64,000 nucleotides of DNA. It comes from Xenopus tropicalis. Taxonomy: Eukaryota; Chordata; Amphibia; Anura; Pipidae. A program made the position numbers and the translations under genes. Numbering within the stretch: the first letter of the stretch is position 1; the number at the start of each line of letters is the position of its first letter. The notes beneath the pieces are model-generated. The model saw only the letters and a program-made list of their open reading frames with translations, ran no database searches and had not been told where the DNA came from. The DNA lies in contig NC_030678.2 of assembly GCF_000004195.4 (NCBI RefSeq), forward strand, positions 132,585,104 to 132,649,103, read 5' to 3'. Below are positions 23,098 to 34,900 of this stretch, one piece after another.

Positions 23098-23890
23098 TTA
23101 TTATTATTATTATTAACATTTATTTATAAAGCGCCAACATATTCCGCGGCGCTGTACAATAAGTGGGTTTCATACACTGGACAGTGTATCCAGTGACTGG
23201 ATATGAGGAGTGAAGGACAGGGCAGAATCAAGTATAACCCCAAGGCACCGGGCCTGGGAAGATGGGGTGATGGTAGAATTGTTAACCTTTATAGATACCT
23301 CAGGAACAATGTGGGCATTGGATGGGGGAAAGAGAACCAATTCAGTCTTAGAGAGATTTAATTTAAGGTAACTTTTGGACATCCAAGTGGAGATAGCGGT
23401 CAGGCAGGAAATGACATGAGTTAGGGCTCTGGCACACGGGCAGAATAGTCGCCCGCATCAAATCTCCCTTTTCGCAGGCAACTAATTTCCCCGAATTGCC
23501 ATCCCACCAGCGAAAATGTAAATTGCCGGTGGGATGGCATACGGGGCACCGCGATTTCAACAAAATCGCAGAAGTTTCCTCTCAATGAAACCGCGTATGC
23601 CATCCCACAGGCGACTAATCTCCCCGTGTGCCAGAGCCCTTAGAAGCTCTGGGTTGAGTTTAGGAGAGGAAAGATAAATCTAAGTATCATCAGCATAGAG
23701 GTGGTACTGAAAGCCAAAAGAATTGATTAATTTGCCAAGTGAGGAGGTATAGAGAGAAAATAGTAAGGGGCCCAGGACAGAGCCTTGAGGAACCCCGATA
23801 GAAAGAGGCAAGAGAGAAGACGATGCTCCATTGTAAGAGACACTGAAGGACTGATCTGAGAGATAAAAGATGAAAACCAGGATAAGGCAA
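23098..23890 (-). pseudogene. L2/CR1-type LINE reverse transcriptase fragment with (TAA)n tail
   Basis: Minus-strand remnant, 5' truncated. Reading leftward from 23890 it gives [40 protein letters not shown] (about 23797-23740), then YHLYADDT with the catalytic YADD near 23698-23684, followed by a stop where Gln is usual. After the Harbinger-like insertion it continues WMSKSYLKLNLSKTELVLFP and CLGVILDSALSFTPHIQS (about 23367-23185). It then skips to a short 3' UTR (CAGCGCCGCGGAATATGTTG) and a (TAA)n tail at 23098-23115. The order of motifs is that of L2/CR1-clade LINEs. The thumb region is deleted, so this is a dead 3' copy. Confidence 0.88.
23424..23639. mobile_element. Harbinger-like hairpin inserted in an L2 LINE
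   Basis: 216 bp flanked by TTA (23421-23423, 23640-23642), with ends GGGCTCTGGCACACGGGCAG and CCCCGTGTGCCAGAGCCC. It interrupts a LINE reverse transcriptase: the LINE frame resumes on the other side after removal of the insert. Confidence 0.92.
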
Positions 23891-24084
23891 ATTTTAAGGT
23901 TTATCTACACAAGGTTCCAACAATGGGAGTGTGCAATTTTTACTAGTTCCTAAATAAAGGGGACCCAGAGAAAATTCTTTTAAAGGAGAAAGAAAGGTAA
24001 AAACTAAGTACCGTATATACTCGAGTATAAGCCGAGATTTTCAGTACCAATAATGTGCTGAAAAAGGGCCCGAGTATATACGGT

Positions 24085-24358
24085 AGTTTACGTTCTGCGC
24101 TCCTGGATGTGCGTGGACGTTCACTCTGGAAGACGCGCGCCAACCCCCTCCGCCGCCCCGTGTGCATTTTGTCTAATCTAAAGCGCAGGGAGCGCTTTCA
24201 GCAGCGTAACACACTAGAGCCAATGGTAACCATGGTAACGCGACGCTTAAACTTACGGCGCACATAGAGTCATGCGTGTCAGGGAGCAGGAAGCGAAGGA
24301 GCTGTCAAGCAGCGCGCTGGAAGCGCCTTTTTGGCCGAAGACACAGGAGAGAAAAACA
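24085..24358 (+). promoter_or_regulatory. CpG-rich promoter-like block inside the mariner-like element
   Basis: Dense CpG (GACGCGCGCC, GCCGCCCCG, GCGACGC) contrasts with the AT-rich flanks. A perfect 14-bp palindrome GTAACCATGGTAAC at 24226-24239 fits the RFX X-box rule (GTNRCC, short gap, RGYAAC), and a CCAAT box overlaps its left edge (24220-24224). Downstream, ATG at 24272 opens 29 codons (MRVREQEAKELSSSALEAPF, then WPKTQERKT) ending exactly at a donor-like GTAAGT at 24359, phase 0. It could be a captured first exon or an ancestral part of the element family. Confidence 0.45.
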
Positions 24359-24596
24359 GTAAGTTACACATTGGTAGCATAATAACTATAAGGAGCTCGT
24401 TGTTGTGCTGTGGTTGCTGTCTTGGCTCGCATTTGGATATCACTGCTTGGGGGTGGGGTTACTGGTCCCTCTTATATTTATTAAATTGTAGAAAGCTGTT
24501 TGTCTGTAGGTTTGTGTTTATTTATGGTTAAGCTGTCATACTATTATTCTCTTTCATAGACTCCTGAGGCACAGTGGGCTCCAGTTGCTATATTGT

Positions 24597-24598
<2 letters not shown>

Positions 24599-24640
<42 letters not shown>

Positions 24641-24642
24641 TT
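24599..24642 (+). repeat. (TA)n microsatellite
   Basis: A run of alternating TA inside the mariner-like element. Confidence 0.95.
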
Positions 24643-25312
24643 CCCTGCATTTGCATGCTCTAGCTGCAAGGAAGTACATTTTGTTTCCCTTTCAAGCTGC
24701 AGTTATGGAGCCGGAGTTTCTAGATAAACTTAAACTTGTGATTCTACATCACTCACCCCAAAAAGTATACAGAACTATATTAGAATTAAATAACAAATTT
24801 ACAATCAAAATTAAATGAGATATTAACACGTCCAACCTTGCATATGGTTATCTTATGTTGGATGCGCCTCATTTTCCAGTCCATACCTTGTGTTTATTAA
24901 TATGGTAGTCATGTAAGCACTTGTGAGTGTCCTTTTATTAAATAATTTGATTATTGAAACTTAGCAGTAGCGGCTGCATTTCACACCCTAGGCTTATACT
25001 CAAGTCAATAAGTTTTTCCAGTTTTCTTAGGTAAAATTAGGTACCTCGGCTTATACTCGGATCGGCTTATACTCGAGTATGTACGGTAAGCTTTATCAGA
25101 AAGGTCTATGTAAATACAGCCATAAGCACTCACAGAAACGCTGCACTGACTTCTCGGAAAAAGATTAGTTGTATCTGTAATTCCTGTGCCAGAGACACGC
25201 AGCTTTCTGTTCTCTGCTCTTTCCTGCTCCCCCCTCCCTCAAGAATGCTAAGAACTCACTCCAGCCCCTTAGGAATGGGAATCTGAGCCAATCAGCAGGA
25301 AGCTGACTCATA

Positions 25313-25541
25313 GGGGCACATTTACTAATCCATGAATCTGAATCCCAAATGGGAAAAAATCGAATTGGAAACAAAAGATTTTTTCGCGACGGCGACGAGA
25401 AAGTCGCGGAAAATATACGATAAAGTCGTAACGGCGACGAAAAAATCGCGCAAAATACGAAAAAAACGCAAAAATACCGATCATTGCGAAAAAACACGCT
25501 CGGATGCTTTCGGTCCGTTCGTGGATTAGTAAATCTGCCCC
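25313..25541. mobile_element. Harbinger-like palindrome (GGGGCACATTTACT family), short form
   Basis: 229 bp with ends GGGGCACATTTACTAATCCA and GGATTAGTAAATCTGCCCC, flanked by ATA on both sides (25310-25312, 25542-25544). The interior is rich in TCG and CGA words. It lacks the middle module with CCTCCCATAGG seen in longer relatives. Confidence 0.8.
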
Positions 25542-26003
25542 ATAGTCTTACTAACTGAGCATGTTCACTTGGTCTGCATGTCTGTGCAGGAATGAGTCAT
25601 TATGGGAACTTCCTTTACACAGCTCAGTGTTTTTTCTTCCTGTTTGGCTTCAGATCTTCTGAACAGGTAAAATATGTGGAGACTTAAGGGCACTATTGAG
25701 ACAACTGAAGGTATGCCTGCAGCTTGAGATTAACTCTTTACTAGCCTTTCCTTCTCCTTTAAAGAGATTCTGTTATTATTTTTGTGTAAATTACACTTTG
25801 TAAAATAATTACACATAAAAAAAAAATACACATAGCAAATAATTCACTCTACCATTTAAAATTTTATTCTTGAACCAACAAATGCTTTTTTTTTTTAGCT
25901 GTAATATTGGTGTGTAGGCGCCATCTCAGTGCATTGTGCCTGAGTCTGAGCTTTCAGAAGGAGACAGTGCTACACATTAGAACTACTTTCAGATAACCTA
26001 TTG

Positions 26004-26189
26004 CAGCGCTTCTCAACCTGTGGGTTGCAACACCTTTGGGCGTTGAACGACCCTTTCACAGGGGTCACTGAAGAACATTGGAAAACACATATTTCTGATG
26101 GTCTTAGGAATAATTTGATGGTTGGGGTCACCACAACATGAGGAACTGTATTAAAGGGTTTGCGGCATTAGGAAGGTTGAGAACCACTG
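26004..26189 (+). mobile_element. SPIN-type hAT miniature element
   Basis: 186-bp element starting CAGCGCTTCTCAACCTGTGG and ending GGTTGAGAACCACTG, the hallmark ends of the SPIN hAT family that spread horizontally among tetrapods. Internal landmarks CGACCCTTTCACAGGGGTC and TTTCTGATGGTCTTAGG also match the family as I remember it. It is flanked by ACCTATTG (25996-26003) and ACTTATTG (26190-26197), an 8-bp target duplication with one mismatch. Confidence 0.93.
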
Positions 26190-26197
26190 ACTTATTG

Positions 26198-27653
26198 TTT
26201 CTCCTACTCCTATGTAACTGGAGGAGTTGCAAGACGGACTTGGGTTTTTCTTACTATTGAGTGCTATTTTGATATCTGCTGGAAACTGCTATCTTGCTAC
26301 CTTCTCATTGTTCCTGCTGTTGGGAGGGGGGTGATATCACTCCAACTTGCAGCTCAGCAGTAAAGTGTAACTGAAGTTTGTCAGAGCACAGGTCACGTGG
26401 CTGTGAAACCCTGGGAAATGAAAAATATGGCTAGCCCCATGTGAAATTTTAAAATTAAATATAATCTGTTTGCGTTTTTGAAAAATGGATTTCAATGCAG
26501 GATTCTGCTGAAGAAACTCTATGTGTTTTGAAAAAACATGTTTTCCCATGACAGTATTTATATTTCTAAATAAAGCCCCAAAATACCTTACGTTGTATGG
26601 TCACTTTTATGGAATTAATCACCCATCCATGACAAATGGTATATGCAAGTGATTTGTAAATTCGTGCCTATAGCATATTGTACTACACTGAAAGCTTTAA
26701 AAATGTAGCAGGTTTACATCCCTGGAGAAAATACAGTTTCACAGTGGAAAGTATACCTTGTGAATAAGCAGAGATTATCTTCAACTTTAGCAGACAGTAA
26801 AGCATGAGGGCATAGCTTATGTTGTGCACATAACATTCCTTTAGTGTTTATACAGCATTAGGAACATCATATTGCTTGTCTCACAGAGGCATTTGCCATA
26901 AACTGTAATAAAACAGTACCAGTTATGTAGTACTTCTAGTGGTGTTTATTTAGGAATTGTGGCCCAAATGAACAGTTAGATTGGTTAGGTACATACAATT
27001 AGGCTTGCCAGCTATCTGGCTTTTGGAAGGTGCTGTTCGGTTCTTGGTTCTAGAAAGGCTGTTTAGTTTTCAAAGGTCTGAAAACACGACAGAAGTAAAA
27101 ACTGCATTCAACCTTACTTGTGTGGCTCAGGATTGCCGTTCTAGCTACAAACTTGGATTGATTAATATACTGTTTATTGTGAGCTCGCTGGAGACACAGA
27201 GTGGGATCTGCACTACCGATGACACAATAGTTTTGATGAGGTTTTGGTTGATGAGGCATTGGAATTTTATGATGCAACACAATTTTTATGTTGAAGCACA
27301 CAAATGTTGTGTTCAGCAATTATTCTTTAGTAAGCCACATTTGCTTATAAATATTCCAAAATATAATATAATTGAAAACTATCATTATACAGCAATTTAT
27401 TTCATAAGCCAATTACTTTTTTTCATGGAACAGAGTTGTCAGCACTGATAACAGAGGAATGGCACCCTACTGCTTCTACTCAAATACATTATTTATAAGT
27501 TCATGCAAAGATGGAGGCCTTTCTCCCTCTATTTACACGCACATATTTACTTATGCAAATGTAAAGAGCAACACATGGAATCATGCGCAACCCTTCTTCA
27601 TGTTCATGGATCTTCTGGTATGAATTAGATGTAGAAACTTTTCTTGCAATAAA

Positions 27654-27690
<37 letters not shown>

Positions 27691-28380
27691 AATACATATT
27701 CCTGCAGTTCTGAGAAGGGGAAACCAGAGGTATTTATATGAACTCATCATTTCTACAGAGAGTTGATCCAGAGATGGAAAAATCAATCAGATGTATGCAT
27801 GCATATTTTGCAGTAATTCTGACTTCAGCTCTCATTAGTGCTGGAAAAGAAATGCATAATTTATAAGCAAGCATCTGAAAATATATTAAAATTGTAGCAA
27901 GGCTGGAAGCTTTGATACTTTTGAGACATTGGGTTAGTGATTTAAGACCATGTAATTAATATCATGTGAAGCTCACGAAATTCTGACACAAAAAATTTTG
28001 AAGATTCCTTAATTTTTCAAAATGATAAAAGAAAAAAAATAATGATAGTCAAACTTCTTGTTCCTTTTTCTAATTAAGCTGTTTTATTTTTGTGTTTGGT
28101 AGGCAACAGACAGTAGCAGCATATGAGGTCAGACACATGTAGCTGGCTGCTGAGCAGTAGCGTAACTTGGTCATGTTGGGACCCCCTTCCCGCAAAGAAA
28201 TCCTCTGAGGGGGCCTGGCATGAACAGCCCCTCCTCCCCTGCCCTACTCTCCTGTCCCACATCATGCTGCTGTTTCAAAGGTAGGAGAGGGGCCAGGGAA
28301 GGGGGACTACAATAGGGCAGACCCCATGGTCCACGTCAAACCCCCCCCCTCATGACCATGGAATCTGCTGTATAGGTAGT
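26198..28380. other. Intergenic, nothing coding recognised
   Basis: Contains one (TA)n run. A 155-codon frame at 26981-27448 shows no family resemblance, no splice context and AT-driven codons. A GC-richer patch at 28140-28340 has no recognised identity. Confidence 0.45.
27657..27690 (+). repeat. (TA)n microsatellite
   Basis: Alternating TA run of about 30 bp. Confidence 0.95.
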
Positions 28381-28382
28381 TA

Positions 28383-29951
28383 CAGTGGAGGAAATAATTA
28401 TTTGACCCCTCACTGATTTTGTAAGTTTGTCCAATGACAAAGAAATGAAAAGTTTCAGAACAGTATCATTTCAATGGTAGGTTTATTTTAACAGTGGCAG
28501 ATAGCACATCAAAAGGAAAATCGAAAAAATAACTTTAAATAAAAGATAGCAACTGATTTGCATTTCATTGAGTGAAATAAGTTTTTGAACCCTCTAACAA
28601 AAAAAGACTTAATACTTAGTGGAAAAACCCTTGTTTGCAAGCACAGAGGTCAAACGTTTCTTGTAATTGATGACCAAGTTTGCGCACATTTTAGGAGGAA
28701 TGTTGGTCCACTCCTCTTTGCAGATCATCTCTAAATCCCTAAGGTTTCGAGGCTGTCTCTGTGCAACTCTGAGCTTGAGCTCCCTCCATAGGTTTTCTAT
28801 TGGATTAAGGTCCGGAGACTGACTAGGCCACTCCATGACCTTAATGTGCTTCTTCTTGAGCCACTCCTTTGTTGCCTTTGCTGTATGTTTTGGGTCATTG
28901 TCGTGCTGGAACACCCATCCACGACATCCACGGTTGTCGTTCAGGATTTCACGATACATGGCTCCGTCCATTTTCCCGTTAATGCGAATAAGTTGTCCTG
29001 TGCCCTTAGCAGAAAAACACCCCCAAAGCAAAATGTTTCCACCCCCATGCTTGACGGTGGGGGACGGTGTTTTGGGGGTCATAGGCAGCATTTTTCTTCC
29101 TCCAAACACAGCGAGTTGAGTTAATGCCAAAGAGCTCTATTTTGGTCTCATCAGACCACAGCACCTTCTCCCAGTCACTCACAGAATCATTCAGGTGTTC
29201 ATTGGCAAACTTCAGACGGGCCTGCACATGTGCCTTCTTGAGCATGGGGACCTTGCGAGCCCTGCAGGATTTTAATCCATTGCGGTGTAATCTGTTTCCA
29301 ATGGTTTTCTTGGTGACTGTGGTCCCTGCTAATTTGAGGTCATTAACTAACTCCTCCCGTGTAGTTCTAGGATGCTTTTTCACCTTTCTCAGAATCATTG
29401 ACACCCCACGAGGTGAGATCTTGCGTGGAGCCCCAGAGCGAGGTCGATTGATGGTCATTTTGTGCTCCTTCCATTTTCGAACAATCGCACCAACAGTTGT
29501 CACCTTCTCTCCCAGCTTCTTGCTAATGGTTTTGTAGCCCATTCCAGCCTTGTGCAGGTCTACAATTTTGTCTCTGACATCCTTGGACAGCTCTTTGGTC
29601 TTTCCCATGTTGGAGAGTTTGGAGTCTGCTTGATTGATTGATTCTGTGGACAGGTGTCTTTTATACAGGTGACTAGTTAAGACAGGTGTCCTTAATGAGG
29701 TTGACTAATTGAGTAGAAGTGTCTAACCACTCTGTGGGAGCCAGAACTCTTAATGGTTGGTAGGGGTTCAAAAACTCAATGAAATGCAAATCAGTTGCTA
29801 TCTTTTATTTAAAGTTATTTTTTCGATTTTCCTTTTGATGTGCTATCTGCCACTGTTAAAATAAACCTACCATTGAAATGACTTTTTATTTCTTTGTCAT
29901 TGGACAAACTTACAAAATCAGTGAGGGGTCAAATAATTATTTCCTCCACTG
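28383..29951 (-). mobile_element. Tc1/mariner element (Passport-like), 1,569 bp, TA target duplication
   Basis: A complete Tc1-type transposon flanked by TA (28381-28382 and 29952-29953). It begins CAGTGGAGGAAATAATTATT and ends with the inverted match. Long terminal inverted repeats occupy about 28383-28592 and 29762-29951, and one transposase reading region lies on the minus strand. The sequence strongly resembles a family shared by frogs and fishes and known for horizontal transfer. The right inverted repeat has lost about 15 nt (near 29879-29882) and 9 nt (near 29775) present in the left one. With the transposase frameshift, this copy is dead as an autonomous element. Confidence 0.95.
28609..29608 (-). 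pseudogene. Tc1-like transposase, frameshifted
   Basis: DDE transposase starting at ATG 29608 ([20 protein letters not shown]). The N-terminal part has two helix-turn-helix modules and a GRPR-like linker ([10 protein letters not shown]). Catalytic residues are visible: Asp in [10 protein letters not shown], first Asp of [10 protein letters not shown], and Glu in [10 protein letters not shown], with 34 residues between the last two (DD34E). The frame breaks near 29057-29063, where a G run appears to carry one extra base, so the N-terminal frame stops near 29006 and the C-terminal frame ([19 protein letters not shown]) continues in another phase. A second lesion sits at about 28917-28936, where the segment before GWVFQHDND is shortened by roughly ten residues relative to related transposases. 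The C terminus ends at 28609. Confidence 0.93.
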
Positions 29952-29953
29952 TA

Positions 29954-31012
29954 TGTGGCTACTGTTGTAACACTTGCATATTGGCTGAAAGCTCAATATC
30001 GAGAATATCACATGGAACAATCTACTCACATATATCACAATGACTCTACCTTTTACAGAGCCCTTATATTTTTTGTGATTTCACATGTATAGAAGTAATA
30101 AAAATGTCATGAAAGCACTACATCCCTCCCTTCTGCTTATACAGCCACAGTATACTTAAATGAAGTAGTGACTGTGACACATGGAAGGGTAACACAATGA
30201 ATAGATGAAATGTTGCAGTTTTTATGCACACATAATCCTGAACATTACAGTTCATTTTGCTCAGCAAATGCTGGAGGGCATGGCTTATTTAAAGAATGCT
30301 AAATTATATATAAATTATGTATTTCCTGCATATGTGTATAAATATATGGCCGAATAGATAGAATGTACTTCATAAACATAACTGCCTGGGTGCTAATGCT
30401 AATAGAAGTGACAGCACTTAGATTTTTTTTTGAAAAAAAAGATTTTATTTTCAAATGCAATATTTTTCCATGCAGATTATCTTTATGCAAGCAGCACTCA
30501 TATTAGGGTTTGCCGTTTTGGCCAACATATAAGCAATTCTCTCTGAAAGTTTTCTTGCTCCTCCTGATCTTGTCTTAATGCCCAATGTTCCCTTTTACTG
30601 TCTTCTCTTGAATACATTACAGACAGTGAAAATTGCAGGCTGCATGCTATTCATTTTATAGCCTTCCCCTGTTTTGTCTATAGTCAATGCAAACATGTAC
30701 TTTTTGGCCCAGTTTTATAAAAACATGCTAGTTCTTAAATGATTATAGGACAAAATGCCCAAGGTGCATCCAAGCACTCATGGGACTTAGGAATGAGTGA
30801 AAAAGTTTCGGTCCTGCTAAGAGGACCTTTCTCAAGACATCCCAAACACACCAGGATCCCACAACCTAAAATAGCCACTTGATGTAAACTGGCACCCAAC
30901 CCCCTCCCTATGATCAGTGTGCAGTATATACAATGTCATAAAATTAAACATCATTGCAAATATCACATAAAGTATTGCAAATGCGTTTCACCTGATATGA
31001 GAAGAGTTCATG

Positions 31013-31060
<48 letters not shown>

Positions 31061-31584
31061 CGGTATATATATTGGTTTTAGAAAGCTTTCTCGGAATCAA
31101 ATATTCTGCCCAGGTTATAGATTTGTAATTGAGGTTTTATACTATCCTTTATCCCTGAGCCCCCTGGGAAAGGAAGATTGAAATCTTTGTTCCAGTATCT
31201 CTGTCCGTCCTGCTTTGCTTTTTCCACCAGAGGAGAATATGAAGGAACTATCTCATGACAGTGCTGTTATCCCAGGCGCTGAAAGCATTTCTGGTGATGT
31301 TTAGGGAATATCAGTTTTTAAAAAAGCTATTTCACAAAGTGCCATAAATTCTCCCAGGCCAATGGCACAAAGCCAGCTTTTACATTACTGTAAAGTGCAA
31401 CTTGATTCAAATTGTATTACCATGCAAATAGACTGTTTGTTTCTCCCATTAGATTTGCCCATTCTTATTGTTATTTAAAATTGAACAAGAGACTCTATAT
31501 AGACCAGTAAGCTAGAAACTGAATCCACTGTATTCCTGTATGATAGAGTATGAGTTTCTGTTGAATACAATACAGCCATATTAA
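29954..31584. other. Intergenic, nothing recognised beyond a microsatellite
   Basis: AT-rich sequence between the Tc1 element and the tandem-array leader. Confidence 0.45.
31014..31058 (+). repeat. (TA)n microsatellite
   Basis: Alternating AT run of about 44 bp. Confidence 0.95.
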
Positions 31585-31900
31585 CCCTTTCACTGCCAGC
31601 CGTTTTGGACCAAAGTGGAACTTCTACTGCCAGACAGTTTTTGAACATTTTGCACTGTTTCACTTTAGGGGCTTTTCCTTGGGGGGACTTTTAGTTTACC
31701 CAGGAAAACTATATATTGTTTTTTTCAGGACAACCTAAGCTTTCAAAATATGGTGGAATTTTTGTGTAATTACAATTCTGTAACAAGATATAGGCTTCTA
31801 GATATCTAAAAAATGAAAAATTATATTTTCCATAATATAAACACATACATCAGAAACAAAAAATATTTTATGCACAAAAATACAACTGATTTGGAAAGTC
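31585..31900 (+). other. Leader before the ~390-bp tandem array
   Basis: Begins TTAACCCTTTCACTGCCAGC and contains a second ACTGCCAGACAG motif and an AT-rich tract. It is not obviously part of the repeat unit but runs into it without a break. The TTAACCCTTTCACTGCC start may be an element terminus. No inverted partner is found within the window. Confidence 0.4.
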
Positions 31901-34900
31901 CCATGTCTCCTGAACATGCCAATACCAAATATATATAGTTTTATGGAGATTTCTCACTTGTATAGGTCAAAAACTCCCAGCAGTACACTACCAAATTTCC
32001 AAAGCACTGCTCCATAAAGCTGCATACTTTAGATTTCAAGGTCACAAATTCCACTAACATAAGGTTTATCCCAGAAAATTATACATTTTTAGAAAGAACA
32101 GATTCTGTGGAATCCAGAATAGATAGAACTGTCTGTCTACTCCAAACTATCAAGTCGCAATGCTTTCCTAAAGTTATTGGTTTTTATCAAAATTTGTGAA
32201 ATGTATTAAAAATTGCTTCAAAGCTTCCTGTCTATAGTATCTTATCTTCTACAGGTCATAAAGTAACCAGATAAAACACCCTAAATATGAACGCCAGGGG
32301 TCCACTGAACAGTTTGATGCCCAATTTGTATAGGTTTACTTAAGTATGTGGCATGTAGGGGCCCCAATGTGAACATACCCCCATGTGATCTATCATTTCT
32401 GTCATTCCAGCTTCTGCAAAATCAACACATTTACATCATATTGTGTGGGATAAAGCTACAAAAAAGTACGCTTACCCCAGAAAGCCATATATTTTTGGAA
32501 AGTACACATTCCCCCGAATCTAAAATGGGTACCTGTGTGTTTCTACTCCAAAGTACCAAGCCGCAAAGCATTTCTAAAGTTAGCAATTTTCATGACAATT
32601 CCAAAAATCCCCTCAGAGCTTCCACTTTGCAGCATCTTATCTCCCATATAGCATTAGGTACCAACATAAAACACCCCAAATATGAACGCCAGGGGTCCAC
32701 TGAACAGTATGATGCCCAATATGTATAGGTTTACCTAAGTATGTGGCATGTAGGCGCCCCAATGTGAACATATACCATATGATCTGCCATTTCTGTCATT
32801 TCAGCTTCTGCAAAATCAACACATTTACATGATATTGTGTGGGATAAAGCTACAAAAAAGTATGCTCACCCCAGAAAGCCATATATTTTTGGAAAGTACA
32901 CATTTCCCTAAATCTAAAATGGGTACCCATGTGTTTCTACTCCAAAGTACCAAGCTGCAAAGCATTTCTAAAGTTAGCAATTTTGATGACATTTCCAAAA
33001 ATCCCCTCAAAGCTTCCAGTTTGCAGTATCTTATCTCCTACATAGCATTAGGTACCAAGATAAAACACCCTAAATATGAATACCAGGGGTCCACTGAACA
33101 GTTTGATGCCCAATATGTATAGGTTTACCTAAGTATGTGGCATGTAGGGGCCCCAATGTGAACATACCCCCATATGATCTGTCATTTCAGCTCCTGCAAA
33201 ATCAACACATTTACATCATATTGTGTGGGATAACGCTACAAAAAAGTACGCTTACCCCAGAAAGCCATATATTTTTGGAAAGTACACATTCCACCGAATC
33301 TAAAATGGGTACCTTTGTCTTTCTACTCCAAAGTACCAAGCCGCAAAGGTTTCCTAAGTTTGCTGATTTTTTCCAAAAATCACCTCAAACCTCCAATATG
33401 CATCATCTTATTTTCTATAGGTCATTATGTACCAAGATAAAACACCCAAAATATGAACCCCAGAGGTCTACTGAGCAGTTTGATGCCCACTGTACATAGG
33501 TTTATCAAAGCACATGGCACTTAGAGACCCCAAAATATACTTTGTGCACACTAATTTCATGGCTTACCTTTACCTAATTCATAAACACATGGCAGTTTTA
33601 TGTGGGATAGAAACTGCAGAAATGTAGGGTAACACCTGAAAACCATATATTTTTGGAAAGTACACGTTCAGACAAATCCAACATGGGTAAAGAGTCCTTT
33701 CTACACCAAAGTACCAATCTGCAAAGTTTTCCTAAAGTTAGTGGTTTCTATGACATTTCAGAAAATCGCCTAAAAATGTTGCAATTTGCTGCATTTATCT
33801 CACACAATTTCTTGCATACAAAGGCAAATCACCCCAAATAGGAATATCAGAGGCCTACTGAACAGTTTGATGCCCTATATGCATAGATTTACCAAACTAT
33901 GCGGAGTACAGCGGCACCCAAATAAAAATAGTGCATATGAATTTTCACATAAGACGCTCCGGCTTATGCAGTTTTTGCACCCGGTATGTGTATTATGTGC
34001 AATAAGACCCCCTAACAGTACAGAGACCCTAGAAAATCATACATTTTCCGAAAGTACACATTCTGACAAAACAAAAATGGGTAAATACGTCTTTCTATTG
34101 CAAACTACCAAACTACAAAGCTATGCTAAACAAAACGGTTTTTATGGCATTTCTGAAAATTGTCACAAAGCTTGCATGTTACCTCATTATGTACCCCCCC
34201 ATTTTGTAACGTATCAACATAAAACTTTCTAAATATGAACGCCAGGGGTCTACTGAACAGTTTGATGCCCTATATGCATATATTGGCCAAACTACGTGCC
34301 GTACAGGGGCACCCAAATAAAAATAGTGCATATGAATTTTCACATAAGATGCTTCGGCTCATGCAATTTTTGCACCCGGTATGTGTATTATGTGGCATAA
34401 GAACCCCTAACAGTACGAAGACCTTAGAAAGCCATATATTTTATGAAAGTACACATTCTGACAAAACAAAAATGGGTAAATACATCTTTCCACTGCAAAC
34501 TACCAAACTACAAAGCTATGCTAAACAGAATGGTTTTTATAATATTTCTGAAAATTGTCACAAAGCTTGCATTTTGCCCCATTATGTACCCCCACAATTT
34601 GTAACATATCAACATAAAACACTCTAAATATGAACGCCAGGGGTCTACTGAACAGATTGATGCCCTATATGCATTGATTTACCAAACTATGCGGAGTACA
34701 GCAGCACCCAAATAAAAATAGTGCATATGAATTTTCACATATGACGCTCTGGCTCATGCAGTTTTTGCACCCGGTATGTGTATTATGTGCAATAAGACCC
34801 CCTAACAGTACAGAGACCCTAGAAAATCATACATTTTCCGAAAGTACACATTCTGACAAAACAAAAATGAGTAAATACAACTTTCTACTGCAAACTACCA

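Larger units (their letters stand above)
24011..25086. mobile_element. Mariner-like non-autonomous element with TACTCGAGTATAAGCC ends
   Basis: 1,076 bp flanked by TA (24009-24010 and 25087-25088). The left end CCGTATATACTCGAGTATAA and the right end TATACTCGAGTATGTACGG are inverted. The host sequence AACTAAGTA/AGCTTTATC is continuous in the empty copies at 129-535 and 60544-61753, so the insertion boundaries are exact. The ends and the subterminal TAGGTAAAATTAGGTACCTCG resemble a widespread vertebrate family. No transposase is seen. The interior is unusual: a CpG-rich block with promoter and exon features, then an AT microsatellite. Confidence 0.85.
23980..25762. mobile_element. T2-type MITE (family B) carrying two nested elements
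   Basis: The TTAA-flanked host begins TTAAAGGAGAAAGAAAGG and ends CCTTTCCTTCTCCTTTAA. Within it lie a TA-flanked mariner-like element (24011-25086) and a Harbinger-like palindrome (25313-25541). Removing both gives a host that matches the other family B copies across each junction. Confidence 0.9.

Noticed and set aside
26981..27448. 155-codon plus-strand open frame
   Set aside because: No domain, no splice context, Ile/Phe/Lys-rich composition as expected of AT-rich DNA; nothing supports a gene.
27001..29951. Possible vertebrate endogenous retrovirus
   Set aside because: The only coding element is a Tc1 DDE transposase; no LTRs, primer-binding site, gag, pol or env signs anywhere in the window.
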